NCBI GenBank assembly: GCA_021778935.1
Contig: JAJYBQ010000098.1
Coordinates: forward strand, 1 to 8,391
Direction: 5' to 3'
Length of the DNA stretch: 8,391 bases
From: Pseudomonadota bacterium
GTDB taxonomy: Bacteria > Pseudomonadota > Gammaproteobacteria > Burkholderiales > Burkholderiaceae
How positions within the stretch are numbered: the stretch's first letter is position 1; every line of letters starts with the position of its first letter. The translations under genes were made by a program, and so were the position numbers. Below are positions 1-7,935 of this stretch, in pieces. The notes below the pieces were generated by a model. That model worked only from the letters and a program-made list of their open reading frames with translations. It had not been told where the DNA came from and did not search any database.

Positions 1-435
1 GTCGCCGTGCATGCCGATGTCGACCTTGCGCTGGGCATAGACGTCGACCGTGTCGTTGGCCTGGATCGGCCAGGGCATGCGCCAGTGCAATCCCGGACCG
101 ACGGTCCCGACGAAGCGCCCGAAGGTGGAGACCACCGCCACCTGTCCGGCCTGGACCGTATAGATGCCCGTTCCCATCCAGATCAGGAACAGCGCCGCCG
201 CGACGGCGCCGATGCCGAGCCACGCCTGACGCGGACTCGGGCCCTCTCCGCCGCCGGTGCCGGTGCCGCCGCCATTGCGATTCGCCCCCCCCGGGTTCCC
301 GCTGAACAAGCCGGAAAGGCGGCGATTGAAGTCGCGCCACAGCTCGTCGAGATCGGGAGGGCCGTCGGGATTCTTGCCGGGATCGTTCCAGGACAGGAAG
401 CGCCCCCGCTCCGCCGGACTCCGTGCACCGCACAC
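1..435 (-). CDS. hflK: HflK, N-terminal part (FtsH protease modulator subunit; runs off the left edge)
   Basis: HflK pairs with HflC in an inner-membrane SPFH/band-7 complex that surrounds FtsH and modulates its proteolysis. The 145 residues here contain a short hydrophilic cytoplasmic segment (WNDPGKNPDGPPDLDELW, about residues 16-33), a Gly/Asn/Thr-rich stretch (about 45-65), one membrane helix (about 71-91) and the start of the band-7 domain, with GRFVGTVGPGLHWRMPWPI at about 106-124. The frame stays open to position 1, so the rest of the protein and hflC should lie to the left. The start is uncertain: no ATG lies in frame between the hflX stop and the membrane helix. I chose GTG at 435-433 because a GGGGTGG lies 6 bases upstream. 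A TTG at 459 and a CTG at 396 are alternatives; the CTG sits right at the conserved SWNDPG. It follows hflX by 28 bases and is probably co-transcribed with it. Identity is firm, the start is not. Confidence 0.9.
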   Translation of the reverse strand, partial: MCGARSPAERGRFLSWNDPGKNPDGPPDLDELWRDFNRRLSGLFSGNPGGANRNGGGTGTGGGEGPSPRQAWLGIGAVAAALFLIWMGTGIYTVQAGQVAVVSTFGRFVGTVGPGLHWRMPWPIQANDTVDVYAQRKVDIGMHGD

Positions 436-463
436 GACGGACCACCCCCGATCCGGCAACGGA

Positions 464-1630
464 CTAGGCGGCATCGGGGAATGCGTCGGGTGCGTCATGA
501 AAGGAATATGCGGTCGTCTCGGCTGGATCGGAAATGCGAGCGGTCCGGACGGCTTCCTCCTCCATCCGCTCCGCGATCGCCTCGCGCAGAAGACCGAGGC
601 CATCGCCGGTCCGCGCGCTCAGCCAAACCGCGCCGATCCTACCACAGGCATCGCGATCCACCCCGGCTGCGCGGTCGACGCGATCGATCTTGTTGTGCAC
701 GATCAGCCGCGGCACCGCGTCCGCGCCGATCTCCGCCAGCACCTCGTCGACGTTGCGCATCTGGTCGGCCCGCGCCGGGCCGGCCGCATCGACGACGTGG
801 AGCAGCAGGTCGGCATGCACCGCCTCATCGAGCGTGGCGCGGAACGCGGCGACCAGGGTGTGCGGCAGTGCGCGCACGAAGCCCACCGTGTCCGAGAGCA
901 CGATCGATTTCCCCTCGGCGATATGGCAGCGGCGCGACGTGGTGTCGAGGGTTGCGAACAGCTGGTCGGCACAATAGGCGCGCGCCTGCGTGAGGGCGTT
1001 GAAAAGCGTCGACTTGCCGGCGTTGGTGTAGCCGACCAGCGACACGCGGAACACGCCGCCGCGTTCGCGCGCACGGCGCTGGGTGCCGCGCTGGCGCTCG
1101 AGCGTGCGCAGCTTGTCGCGCAACTGCTTCACACGCACGCCGATCATGCGGCGATCGAGTTCGATCTGCTTCTCGCCGGGCCCGCCGCGCAGGCCGATCC
1201 CGCCGCGTTGCCGCTCGAGGTGGGTCCAGCCGCGCACGAGGCGCGTCGACAGGTATTCGAGCTGCGCCAGTTCGACCTGCAGCTTCCCTTCGCGGCTTTG
1301 CGCACGCCGCGCGAAGATGTCGAGAATGAGGCCGGTACGATCGAGCACGGCGACGCCGAGTTCGCGTTCGAGGTTGCGCTGCTGCACCGGCGAGAGTTGC
1401 GCATCGATCAGCACCGCGTCGACCGGCCCGACCGCGGCGATTTCGTCGCGCAGGGCGTCGACCTTGCCCGAACCGAGGTAATACGCGGGATCCGGACGGT
1501 CGCGGCGCGCCCGCATGGTTCCCGCCACGGTCATGCCGCTGCTTTCGGTCAACAGGCCAAACTCTTCGAGCGCATCGTCATCGCACGCTGCGCCCTGCAA
1601 GGCCACCTGCACGAGAAACGCCCGGGGCAT
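464..1630 (-). CDS. hflX: GTPase HflX (ribosome-associated)
   Basis: HflX is a cytoplasmic GTPase that binds the 50S subunit and splits or rescues stalled ribosomes, notably after heat or antibiotic stress. The 388-residue protein has the family layout. An N-terminal HflX domain carries YYLGSGKV (50-57) and LDRTGLILDIFA (96-107). The glycine-rich GIGLRGGPGE comes next (144-153), followed by a basic helical linker (about 160-190). The G domain has G1 GYTNAGKST (200-208), G3 DTVG (247-250), G4 NKID (313-316) and G5 SAR (338-340). It ends about 25 residues after the G domain, so it lacks the C-terminal extension of the 426-residue E. coli protein; I believe this is usual in betaproteobacteria. 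The ATG start fits the N-terminus but has only a weak GGGGCC upstream. It lies 32 bases after hfq, so translation may lean on read-through from hfq on a shared transcript. Confidence 0.97.
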   Translation of the reverse strand: MPRAFLVQVALQGAACDDDALEEFGLLTESSGMTVAGTMRARRDRPDPAYYLGSGKVDALRDEIAAVGPVDAVLIDAQLSPVQQRNLERELGVAVLDRTGLILDIFARRAQSREGKLQVELAQLEYLSTRLVRGWTHLERQRGGIGLRGGPGEKQIELDRRMIGVRVKQLRDKLRTLERQRGTQRRARERGGVFRVSLVGYTNAGKSTLFNALTQARAYCADQLFATLDTTSRRCHIAEGKSIVLSDTVGFVRALPHTLVAAFRATLDEAVHADLLLHVVDAAGPARADQMRNVDEVLAEIGADAVPRLIVHNKIDRVDRAAGVDRDACGRIGAVWLSARTGDGLGLLREAIAERMEEEAVRTARISDPAETTAYSFHDAPDAFPDAA

Positions 1631-1662
1631 GGCCGGCCCCGCGCCGGAAGAGGAACCGGTAC

Positions 1663-1896
1663 TCAGGCGTCGGACTCCGTATTGAGATTCACCGGGCGCG
1701 CCGGGACCACGGTGGACACCGCATGCTTGTAGACCATCTGCGTGACGGTATTGCGCAGCAGAACCACGTATTGATCGAAGGATTCGATCTGCCCCTGCAA
1801 CTTGATTCCGTTGACGAGGTAAATCGACACCGGCACGTGTTCCTTGCGCAGCGCGTTCAGGAACGGGTCTTGTAGTAGTTGCCCTTTACTGCTCAT
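1663..1896 (-). CDS. hfq: RNA chaperone Hfq
   Basis: Hfq forms a cytoplasmic Sm-like hexamer that pairs small RNAs with target mRNAs and affects RNA stability. The 77 residues match the family almost end to end: an N-terminal helix ([15 protein letters not shown], 5-19), the Sm1 strands ([19 protein letters not shown], 25-43) and the Sm2 motif YKH (56-58). Proximal-face residues Q9, Y43 (Phe42 in E. coli), K57 and H58 are present, as are distal-face Y26 and K32. The lateral rim reads R17-K18-E19-H20 where E. coli has RRER, so it is less basic. The tail after about residue 67 is only some ten residues, against more than 30 in E. coli. The frame stays open upstream to an ATG at 1944, but MSSKGQ at 1896 is chosen because it matches Hfq N-termini and has GGGAG 5 bases before it. 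The gene heads a probable hfq-hflX-hflK unit. Confidence 0.98.
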   Translation of the reverse strand: MSSKGQLLQDPFLNALRKEHVPVSIYLVNGIKLQGQIESFDQYVVLLRNTVTQMVYKHAVSTVVPARPVNLNTESDA

Positions 1897-1901
1897 GTTG
1901 A

Positions 1902-1906
1902 CTCCC
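1902..1906 (-). promoter_or_regulatory. Shine-Dalgarno sequence of hfq (fixes the start)
   Basis: The minus strand reads GGGAG five bases before the hfq ATG at 1896-1894, which supports that start over the in-frame ATG at 1944. The complementary CTCC lies just upstream (1914-1917 on the window), so four bases of this site could pair into a small hairpin with an 8-base loop. Confidence 0.75.
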
Positions 1907-1932
1907 GTCGGGTGGAGATCTTCGATGACGGA

Positions 1933-1958
1933 GTGTACTCGCACCGAGGTGCGGACAC
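1933..1958 (-). other. Stem-loop in the hfq leader
   Basis: The minus strand contains CGCAC-CTCG-GTGCG, a perfect 5-bp stem with a 4-base loop at 1940-1953. The flanking GTGT and ACAC (1955-1958 and 1933-1936) can extend it past a small asymmetric internal loop. No T-run follows, so it does not look like an intrinsic terminator. It lies 37-62 bases upstream of the hfq start, within the expected leader if the promoter proposed at 1975-2004 is right. The structure is seen in the sequence; any function is a guess. Confidence 0.45.
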
Positions 1959-1974
1959 TTGCAGCACCTTAAGG

Positions 1975-2004
1975 AATGTACTGGAAAACCGCATGTGGTG
2001 CCAG
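1975..2004 (-). promoter_or_regulatory. Candidate sigma-70 promoter for hfq
   Basis: On the minus strand CTGGCA (1999-2004, four of six matches to TTGACA) is followed after 18 bases by TACATT (1975-1980, four of six to TATAAT). It sits in the 191-base gap between der and hfq (1897-2087), the only long non-coding stretch here and the natural place for a promoter of the hfq-hflX-hflK unit. Transcription would begin near 1968, giving a leader of roughly 70 bases. I saw no clear intrinsic terminator for der in the rest of the gap, so read-through from der is also possible. The match is weak. Confidence 0.35.
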
Positions 2005-2087
2005 GATAGGCCGGCCGGCGGACCGATCGCTCGGCATGTTCCGCCGCACCGACATTGCTCCGATTGCACGCAGTGAGGTCCGCCGCC

Positions 2088-3506
2088 CTACTCGCTCCGT
2101 ACATACGGGTTGCGATTCGAGCGGAACTCGATCCGCAACGGCGTGCCCTGCAGATCGAATTCCTTGCGAAACCAGCCCTCGAGGTAACGCCGGTAGCTTT
2201 CCTGCACCCGGGACAAGGCATTGCCGTGAATCAGGATCAACGGGGGATTGGTCCCCCCCTGATGCGCGTAGCGCATCTTCGGTCGCGAGTAGCCCGAACG
2301 AGCGGGCTCCTGCCGGGTCACGGCCGCCTGCAGCGCCCGCGTCAGCTTCGGCGTCGACAACTTGGCGAACGCGGCACGCTGGGCGCGGACCACCGATTTC
2401 ATCAGCGCCCCCAGGCCCCGGCCCCGCAATGCCGAGATCTCATGCACCGACGCCCAATCGAGAAAATGGAGCTTGCGCGTCATTTCGCGATGGATGCGCT
2501 CCCGCTGATAGGCATCGAGATCGTCCCACTTGTTGATCGCGATCACCAGGGCGCGCCCGCGATCGAGGATGTACCCCGCGATATGCGCGTCCTGCTCGGC
2601 GATCTCGGACGCGGCATCGAGCACCAGCACCGCGACGTTGGCCTGGTCGATGGCCTGCAGGGTCTTCACGACCGAGAATTTCTCGATCGACTCGAAGACC
2701 TTGCCCTTGCGGCGCAGGCCCGCCGTGTCGATGAGCACGAACGGCTCACCGCCGTATTCGAATTCGACCTCGATCGCGTCGCGCGTCGTCCCCGGGGCAT
2801 CGAACGCGATCATCCGCTGTTCGCCCAGAAGCGCGTTGATCAGCGTCGACTTGCCGACGTTGGGGCGGCCCACCACGGCGACGCGGGTGCGTCCGCCGGG
2901 GCCGTGCGATGCACCCGCTTCCGCCGCAGATGCAGTCGCATCGGGCTCGGCGCCTTCCTCCGCCTCGCCCGGACGGACAGCATCGCCCTCCCCGGCTTCG
3001 GGTTCGGCGGCGGCGCGCACATAGGGACCCAGCGCATCGTCGAGCAAGGCGGCGATGCCGTCGCCGTGCGCGGCCGAGATCCGGTACGGGTCGCCCAGCC
3101 CCAGTTCGAAGAATTCGGCAACCGCGGTTTCCGGCAACCCCTCCGCCTTGTTGACCGCAAGCAGGATGCGCCGCCCGCTCGTACGCAGGCGATCGGCGAT
3201 GCGCCGGTCATGGGGGGTCAGGCCGCTGCGCGCATCGAGCACGAAGAGCAGGACGTCGCTTTCCGCGATCGCCTGCTCGGCCTGGCGGTTGACGGCGTCC
3301 TGGATGCCGCCCCGGTCCGAGGGATCGAACCCGCCGGTATCGATGACGATGCTCGGCACCGGTCCCACACGGCCCTCGCCGTACTGGCGGTCGCGCGTAA
3401 GCCCCGGCATGTCGGCGACCAGCGCCGCCCGCGAGCGGGTGAGGCGGTTGAAGAGGGTCGATTTGCCGACGTTGGGGCGGCCGACCAGGGTAACCACAGG
3501 TTTCAT
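2088..3506 (-). CDS. der: Ribosome biogenesis GTPase Der (EngA), two tandem G domains
   Basis: Der is an essential cytoplasmic GTPase that acts in late assembly of the 50S subunit. The 472-residue protein holds two G domains and a C-terminal KH-like domain. Domain 1 has GRPNVGKST (9-17), DTGG (56-59), NKAE (119-122) and SAAHG (144-148). Domain 2 has GRPNVGKST (213-221), DTAGLRRK (260-267) and NKWD (325-328). The KH-like domain covers about 380-465 and includes [10 protein letters not shown] (413-422). G4 of domain 1 has Glu where many families have Asp (NKxD); I recall NKAEG from other betaproteobacteria, so this is probably lineage-typical. The linker between the G domains (about 165-208) is long, acidic and rich in Ala, Glu and Gly. 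The ATG is preceded by GAGG 9 bases upstream, inside a strongly G-rich leader. The gene lies 57 bases after bamB and probably shares its transcript. Confidence 0.98.
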   Translation of the reverse strand: MKPVVTLVGRPNVGKSTLFNRLTRSRAALVADMPGLTRDRQYGEGRVGPVPSIVIDTGGFDPSDRGGIQDAVNRQAEQAIAESDVLLFVLDARSGLTPHDRRIADRLRTSGRRILLAVNKAEGLPETAVAEFFELGLGDPYRISAAHGDGIAALLDDALGPYVRAAAEPEAGEGDAVRPGEAEEGAEPDATASAAEAGASHGPGGRTRVAVVGRPNVGKSTLINALLGEQRMIAFDAPGTTRDAIEVEFEYGGEPFVLIDTAGLRRKGKVFESIEKFSVVKTLQAIDQANVAVLVLDAASEIAEQDAHIAGYILDRGRALVIAINKWDDLDAYQRERIHREMTRKLHFLDWASVHEISALRGRGLGALMKSVVRAQRAAFAKLSTPKLTRALQAAVTRQEPARSGYSRPKMRYAHQGGTNPPLILIHGNALSRVQESYRRYLEGWFRKEFDLQGTPLRIEFRSNRNPYVRSE

Positions 3507-3515
3507 ATCGTCGCG

Positions 3516-3538
3516 CCTCTCCCCCGCACCCCGCCCCC
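3516..3538 (-). other. G-rich tract in the der leader, overlapping its ribosome binding site
   Basis: The transcribed strand between bamB and der carries three closely spaced G-runs of five, four and five bases, separated by C and TGC, followed by AGAGG and then nine bases to the der ATG. Nothing else in this 57-base gap looks like a terminator or promoter. Such a tract in RNA could form a quadruplex, probably with only two or three stacked tetrads because the fourth run is just GG. Since it contains the only Shine-Dalgarno-like bases for der, folding would affect initiation. In high-G+C DNA chance is a fair alternative. Confidence 0.35.
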
Positions 3539-3563
3539 TCTCGTGCCGGGATCGGGAAGAAAC

Positions 3564-4718
3564 TCAGCGAGGGTTCAAAAGGGAAAGTTTTCCGGCCACC
3601 GTCTGGATGATGATGCCGTCGTTCCAGATCTGCGGGGTGCTGGCGAGCGGCGAACCGGCATCGAAGCGCCCGACGATCCGGCCGTCATCGAGACGCAGGA
3701 AATGCACCTCGCCGGCAAAATCGCCGACCGCCGCCCAGTGCCCGACGATCGCCGGCGTCGTGAGTCCGCGATACGACAGCGTACCGTTATGCCAGATTCC
3801 TGCGCCGGCATCCCGGGAAAATGCGTCGACGTCGCCGTTCTCCCGCACGCCGATCACCATGTCCGCATCCATCGCGACCCCGGCGCCGGCATCGTAATTC
3901 CGCGCCCAGCGCAACTCGCCGGTATAGGTGTCGAAACAGCTGATCCGGCCCTGATACGACTCGGCGCAGGCATCGGCGCCGTCGACCCCCGGCATGCCCA
4001 ATACGTCGTTCAGGCGCTCGACCTCCGTCACCCCTTTGGGCTCGGACACCGCGGCCTCCCAGCGCGGCGCGCCGTTGGCGAGCGCGACCGCGACCAGTTG
4101 CCCGCGCGGAAAACCGATGACCGCGAGGTCTCCCGACAACGCGATCTCCGATTCCCCCCGCAGCGACAGCGGCGGCGGCGTCTTGCGGAACGACCAGAGC
4201 CGGTTGCCGCTGTCCTCGTCATAGGCCGAGACGCGCTGATCGATGGTGCGAACGACGACCATCGAGTGCGCGACCAGGGGCGGTGTCACCGCGACGCTGG
4301 TCGCGTCGTCCGACTTCCACCGGAACTTCCCGGCCGCGTCGTAGAGGCGCAAGCCGCCGCGTTGCACGACCACCGCTTCGCTGATGCCGTCGCAGCCGAC
4401 CCCGGCCGCGATGCCGCCCGGAACCCGCACGCGCCAGACCGTCTTGCCGGTCGTAGGGTCGACGCGCACCAGATCCCCGTCCGCCGAGGCGGCATAGACC
4501 GACTGCGCCAACACGCACGGACGTAGATAGGCGGCGCCGGCACTGCCGACGTCGACCGTCCAGGTCTGGTGAATCGCGATCGGATGGGCAATCGCGATGA
4601 GCTTCGCCGGCTTCGGGCCTTTGTCCGAGGAGCAGGCCGCCAGCGCCAGCGCGCCGAGCAGAAGACCGGCGAGGCGCGCCCCCCGCGCCACCGCGTCAAC
4701 CGGCCGCCGGGATCGCAT
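3564..4718 (-). CDS. bamB: BamB, outer-membrane protein assembly lipoprotein
   Basis: BamB is the beta-propeller lipoprotein of the BAM complex; it binds BamA in the periplasm and helps insert beta-barrel proteins into the outer membrane. The 384-residue precursor has a lipoprotein signal peptide with basic N-terminus, hydrophobic core (16-28) and lipobox LAAC ending at Cys29; Ser at +2 agrees with outer-membrane sorting. After it come PQQ-type propeller repeats, visible as recurring D-x-x-T/S-G-x-x-x-W units (for example DPTTGKTVW 87-95, DEDSGNRLW 167-175, DTYTGELRW 263-271). The conserved LSLRGES (184-190) and GVTEVERLNDV (229-239) match E. coli BamB LSLRGES and STEIDRLSDV. Four cysteines beyond the lipobox (68, 109, 251, 261) are unlike the E. 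coli protein. The ATG lies inside the end of the yfgM-like gene (23-base overlap) with AGG 9 bases upstream; a GTG at 4691, nine residues on, is an alternative. Confidence 0.95.
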   Translation of the reverse strand: MRSRRPVDAVARGARLAGLLLGALALAACSSDKGPKPAKLIAIAHPIAIHQTWTVDVGSAGAAYLRPCVLAQSVYAASADGDLVRVDPTTGKTVWRVRVPGGIAAGVGCDGISEAVVVQRGGLRLYDAAGKFRWKSDDATSVAVTPPLVAHSMVVVRTIDQRVSAYDEDSGNRLWSFRKTPPPLSLRGESEIALSGDLAVIGFPRGQLVAVALANGAPRWEAAVSEPKGVTEVERLNDVLGMPGVDGADACAESYQGRISCFDTYTGELRWARNYDAGAGVAMDADMVIGVRENGDVDAFSRDAGAGIWHNGTLSYRGLTTPAIVGHWAAVGDFAGEVHFLRLDDGRIVGRFDAGSPLASTPQIWNDGIIIQTVAGKLSLLNPR

Positions 4719-5333
4719 CGAGCTTCGCCTGAATCAGCGACCGCAACGGATTCTGCGACCCCGCTGCGAGCAGGGCCTCCTGATACGCGGTGCGCGCCGC
4801 CGTCGGCTTCCCTTGTGCAAACAGGATGTCGCCGCGACGGTCGGCATAGTCCGCCTCGAATCCCGGAGGCGGCGACTGCAGCAGCGCCAAGGCGGCATCG
4901 TAGGACTTCTGGTCGAGCAGTACGCCGGCCAGCCGCACGCGGGCCACCGCCGCCAGTTCCGGGAACTGCGATTTGCCCGCGACCCATTGCAGCTGCGCCT
5001 TGGCAGAGGTGAAGTCGCCGACGGTCAGATTGGCCTTCGCCTGCTGCAGCGCGGCCAGCGCCGCATAGATGCTGCCGCCCTGGCGCTGCACCAGCGACCC
5101 GGCGATGTCGCGGGCGCGGGTGGCGTCATCGCGCGCAACCGCCGCCTCGTACTGGTCGTAGAGCGCGCTGGCCGCCTCGGCACCATGCTGCGTGTACCAG
5201 CGCCAGCCCCAGTTGCCGGCGGCGATCAGCGCCGCCGCCAGCAGCACGCCAACCAGCCAGTTGCCGTACTTATCGAACCAGTCCTTGATCTCGTTGATGT
5301 TCTCGGTTTCTTCCAGCGTCAGCGCCATATCCG

Positions 5334-5337
<4 letters not shown>
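4696..5337 (-). CDS. yfgM: YfgM-like membrane-anchored TPR protein
   Basis: This 213-residue protein has the YfgM architecture and the position between hisS and bamB typical of that family. It has an acidic cytoplasmic N-terminus with [19 protein letters not shown] (8-26), one membrane helix (about 27-45) and a periplasmic part of Ala-rich helical TPR-like repeats to the end. E. coli YfgM (206 residues) associates with PpiD and the SecYEG translocon and assists periplasmic passage of secreted proteins; that role is assigned by family. The start at 5337 overlaps the hisS stop as ATGA and has AGGGA 5 bases before it. A second ATG three codons on (5328, MALTLEE) also has AGGGA, 9 bases before it, and matches relatives equally well. 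The end overlaps bamB by 23 bases. Coupling to both neighbours suggests one operon linking secretion with outer-membrane assembly. Confidence 0.9.
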
Positions 5338-6650
<1,313 letters not shown>

Positions 6651-6659
6651 GGACAAGTG

Positions 6660-7931
6660 TTATGCGTAGTGCGTACGGATGTATTCGTCGACCAATGCGT
6701 GGAACTGCTCCGCAATGTCGTCGCCCTTGAGCGTCATGGCGTGCTTGCCGTCGATATACACCGGCGCGACCGGCGACTCGCCGGTGCCGGGCAGGCTGAT
6801 GCCGATGTCGGCGTGCCGGCTTTCCCCCGGACCGTTGACCACGCAGCCCATCACCGCGACGTTCATCCGCTCGACCCCCGGATATTGCGCACGCCACACC
6901 GGCATCTGTGCGCGCAGGTAATCCTGGATCTTCTCCGCCAGTTCCTGGAACACCGTGCTCGTCGTGCGGCCGCAGCCCGGACAGGCCGTGACCATCGGGG
7001 CGAAGGCGCGCAGGCCCAACGACTGCAGGATCTCCTGGGCGACGATCACTTCGCGCGTGCGCGATTCCCCGGGCTGCGGCGTGAGCGACACCCGGATGGT
7101 GTCGCCGATCCCCTCCAGCAGCAGCGGCGCCAGGGCTGCGGTCGATGCCACGATGCCCTTGCTGCCCAGCCCCGCCTCGGTCAGCCCGAGGTGCAGCGGA
7201 TGATCGCAGCGGGACGCGAGCTCGCGATAGACCGCGATCAACTCCTGGACCACGCTCACCTTCGCCGAAAGGCAGATGCGATCCGGAGACAATCCCAGCG
7301 CCACCGCACGCTGCGCGCTCTCGACCGCCGAGCGCACCAGCGCCTCGCGCACGATGGTCCCGGTGTCGCGCGGCTGCTCCGCCGCCGCGTTCTCGTCCAT
7401 CAGCCGGGCGAGCAGATCCTGGTCGAGGCTGCCCCAATTGACGCCGATCCGCACCGGCTTGTCATGGCGGCACGCCATTTCGATCAGGCTGGCGAAGTTG
7501 TCTTCGCGGCGGGCACCGGTGCCGACGTTACCGGGATTGATCCGGTACTTGGACAGCGCCTGGCCGCATTCCGGCACCTGCGCGAGCAGGCGATGGCCGT
7601 TGAAATGGAAATCGCCGATGAGCGGCACGGCGCAGCCTGCCGCATCGAGCCGCTCGCGGATCGCCGGCACCGCCCGCGCCGCCTCGACGGTATTGACGGT
7701 CACGCGCACCAGTTCGGACCCGGCATCGGCCAACTCGCGCACCTGGGCCACGGTCCCGGCGACGTCGGCGGTATCGGTATTGGTCATCGACTGCACGACG
7801 ACCGGGGCAGCGCCGCCCACGACCACCCGGTGCGCACCCCAGCGCACCTCGACGGCACGCGTCGGACGGCGCGATGCCGGAACCTCGGGCGCAGGCGGGT
7901 TCTGTTCGGGAAGAATGGGAATCACGGACAC
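6660..7931 (-). CDS. ispG: 4-hydroxy-3-methylbut-2-en-1-yl diphosphate synthase (IspG/GcpE)
   Basis: IspG carries out the penultimate step of the MEP isoprenoid pathway, reductive conversion of methylerythritol cyclodiphosphate to HMBPP, using a 4Fe-4S cluster and electrons from flavodoxin or ferredoxin. The 423-residue protein shows the cluster ligands Cys317 and Cys320 in ACPGCGR, then Cys363 and Glu370 in [10 protein letters not shown], equivalent to E. coli Cys270, Cys273, Cys305 and Glu312. Other landmarks are QSMTNTDT (47-54), GDFHFNG (106-112) and YRINPGNVG (129-137) of the TIM-barrel part. It is about 50 residues longer than the E. coli enzyme, from a roughly 20-residue Pro-rich N-terminal extension and longer loops. 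The GTG start is chosen because GGAG lies 7 bases upstream; a second in-frame GTG follows two codons later. It follows rodZ by 4 bases. Confidence 0.98.
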   Translation of the reverse strand: MSVIPILPEQNPPAPEVPASRRPTRAVEVRWGAHRVVVGGAAPVVVQSMTNTDTADVAGTVAQVRELADAGSELVRVTVNTVEAARAVPAIRERLDAAGCAVPLIGDFHFNGHRLLAQVPECGQALSKYRINPGNVGTGARREDNFASLIEMACRHDKPVRIGVNWGSLDQDLLARLMDENAAAEQPRDTGTIVREALVRSAVESAQRAVALGLSPDRICLSAKVSVVQELIAVYRELASRCDHPLHLGLTEAGLGSKGIVASTAALAPLLLEGIGDTIRVSLTPQPGESRTREVIVAQEILQSLGLRAFAPMVTACPGCGRTTSTVFQELAEKIQDYLRAQMPVWRAQYPGVERMNVAVMGCVVNGPGESRHADIGISLPGTGESPVAPVYIDGKHAMTLKGDDIAEQFHALVDEYIRTHYA

Positions 7932-7935
7932 GAGT

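Noticed and set aside
257..1732. Plus-strand open frame (491 codons) opposite hflK, hflX and the end of hfq
   Set aside because: Antisense shadow of HflX; open frames of this length are expected from codon bias in such DNA.
1897..1944. N-terminal extension of Hfq by 16 residues from an upstream in-frame ATG
   Set aside because: The extension has no counterpart in the family, and the inner ATG has a well-placed GGGAG.
1933..1958. Intrinsic terminator for der or hfq
   Set aside because: The stem is short and neither strand has a T-run after it; it also lies only about 40 bases before hfq.
1985..2010. Sigma-54-like TGGCAC element upstream of hfq
   Set aside because: The GG and GC dinucleotides are 8 bases apart rather than the required 10, so it does not fit a -24/-12 promoter.
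2055..4526. Long plus-strand open frame (823 codons) opposite der and bamB
   Set aside because: Same reason: antisense to two confident genes, no recognisable motif, biased Arg/Ala/Asp composition.
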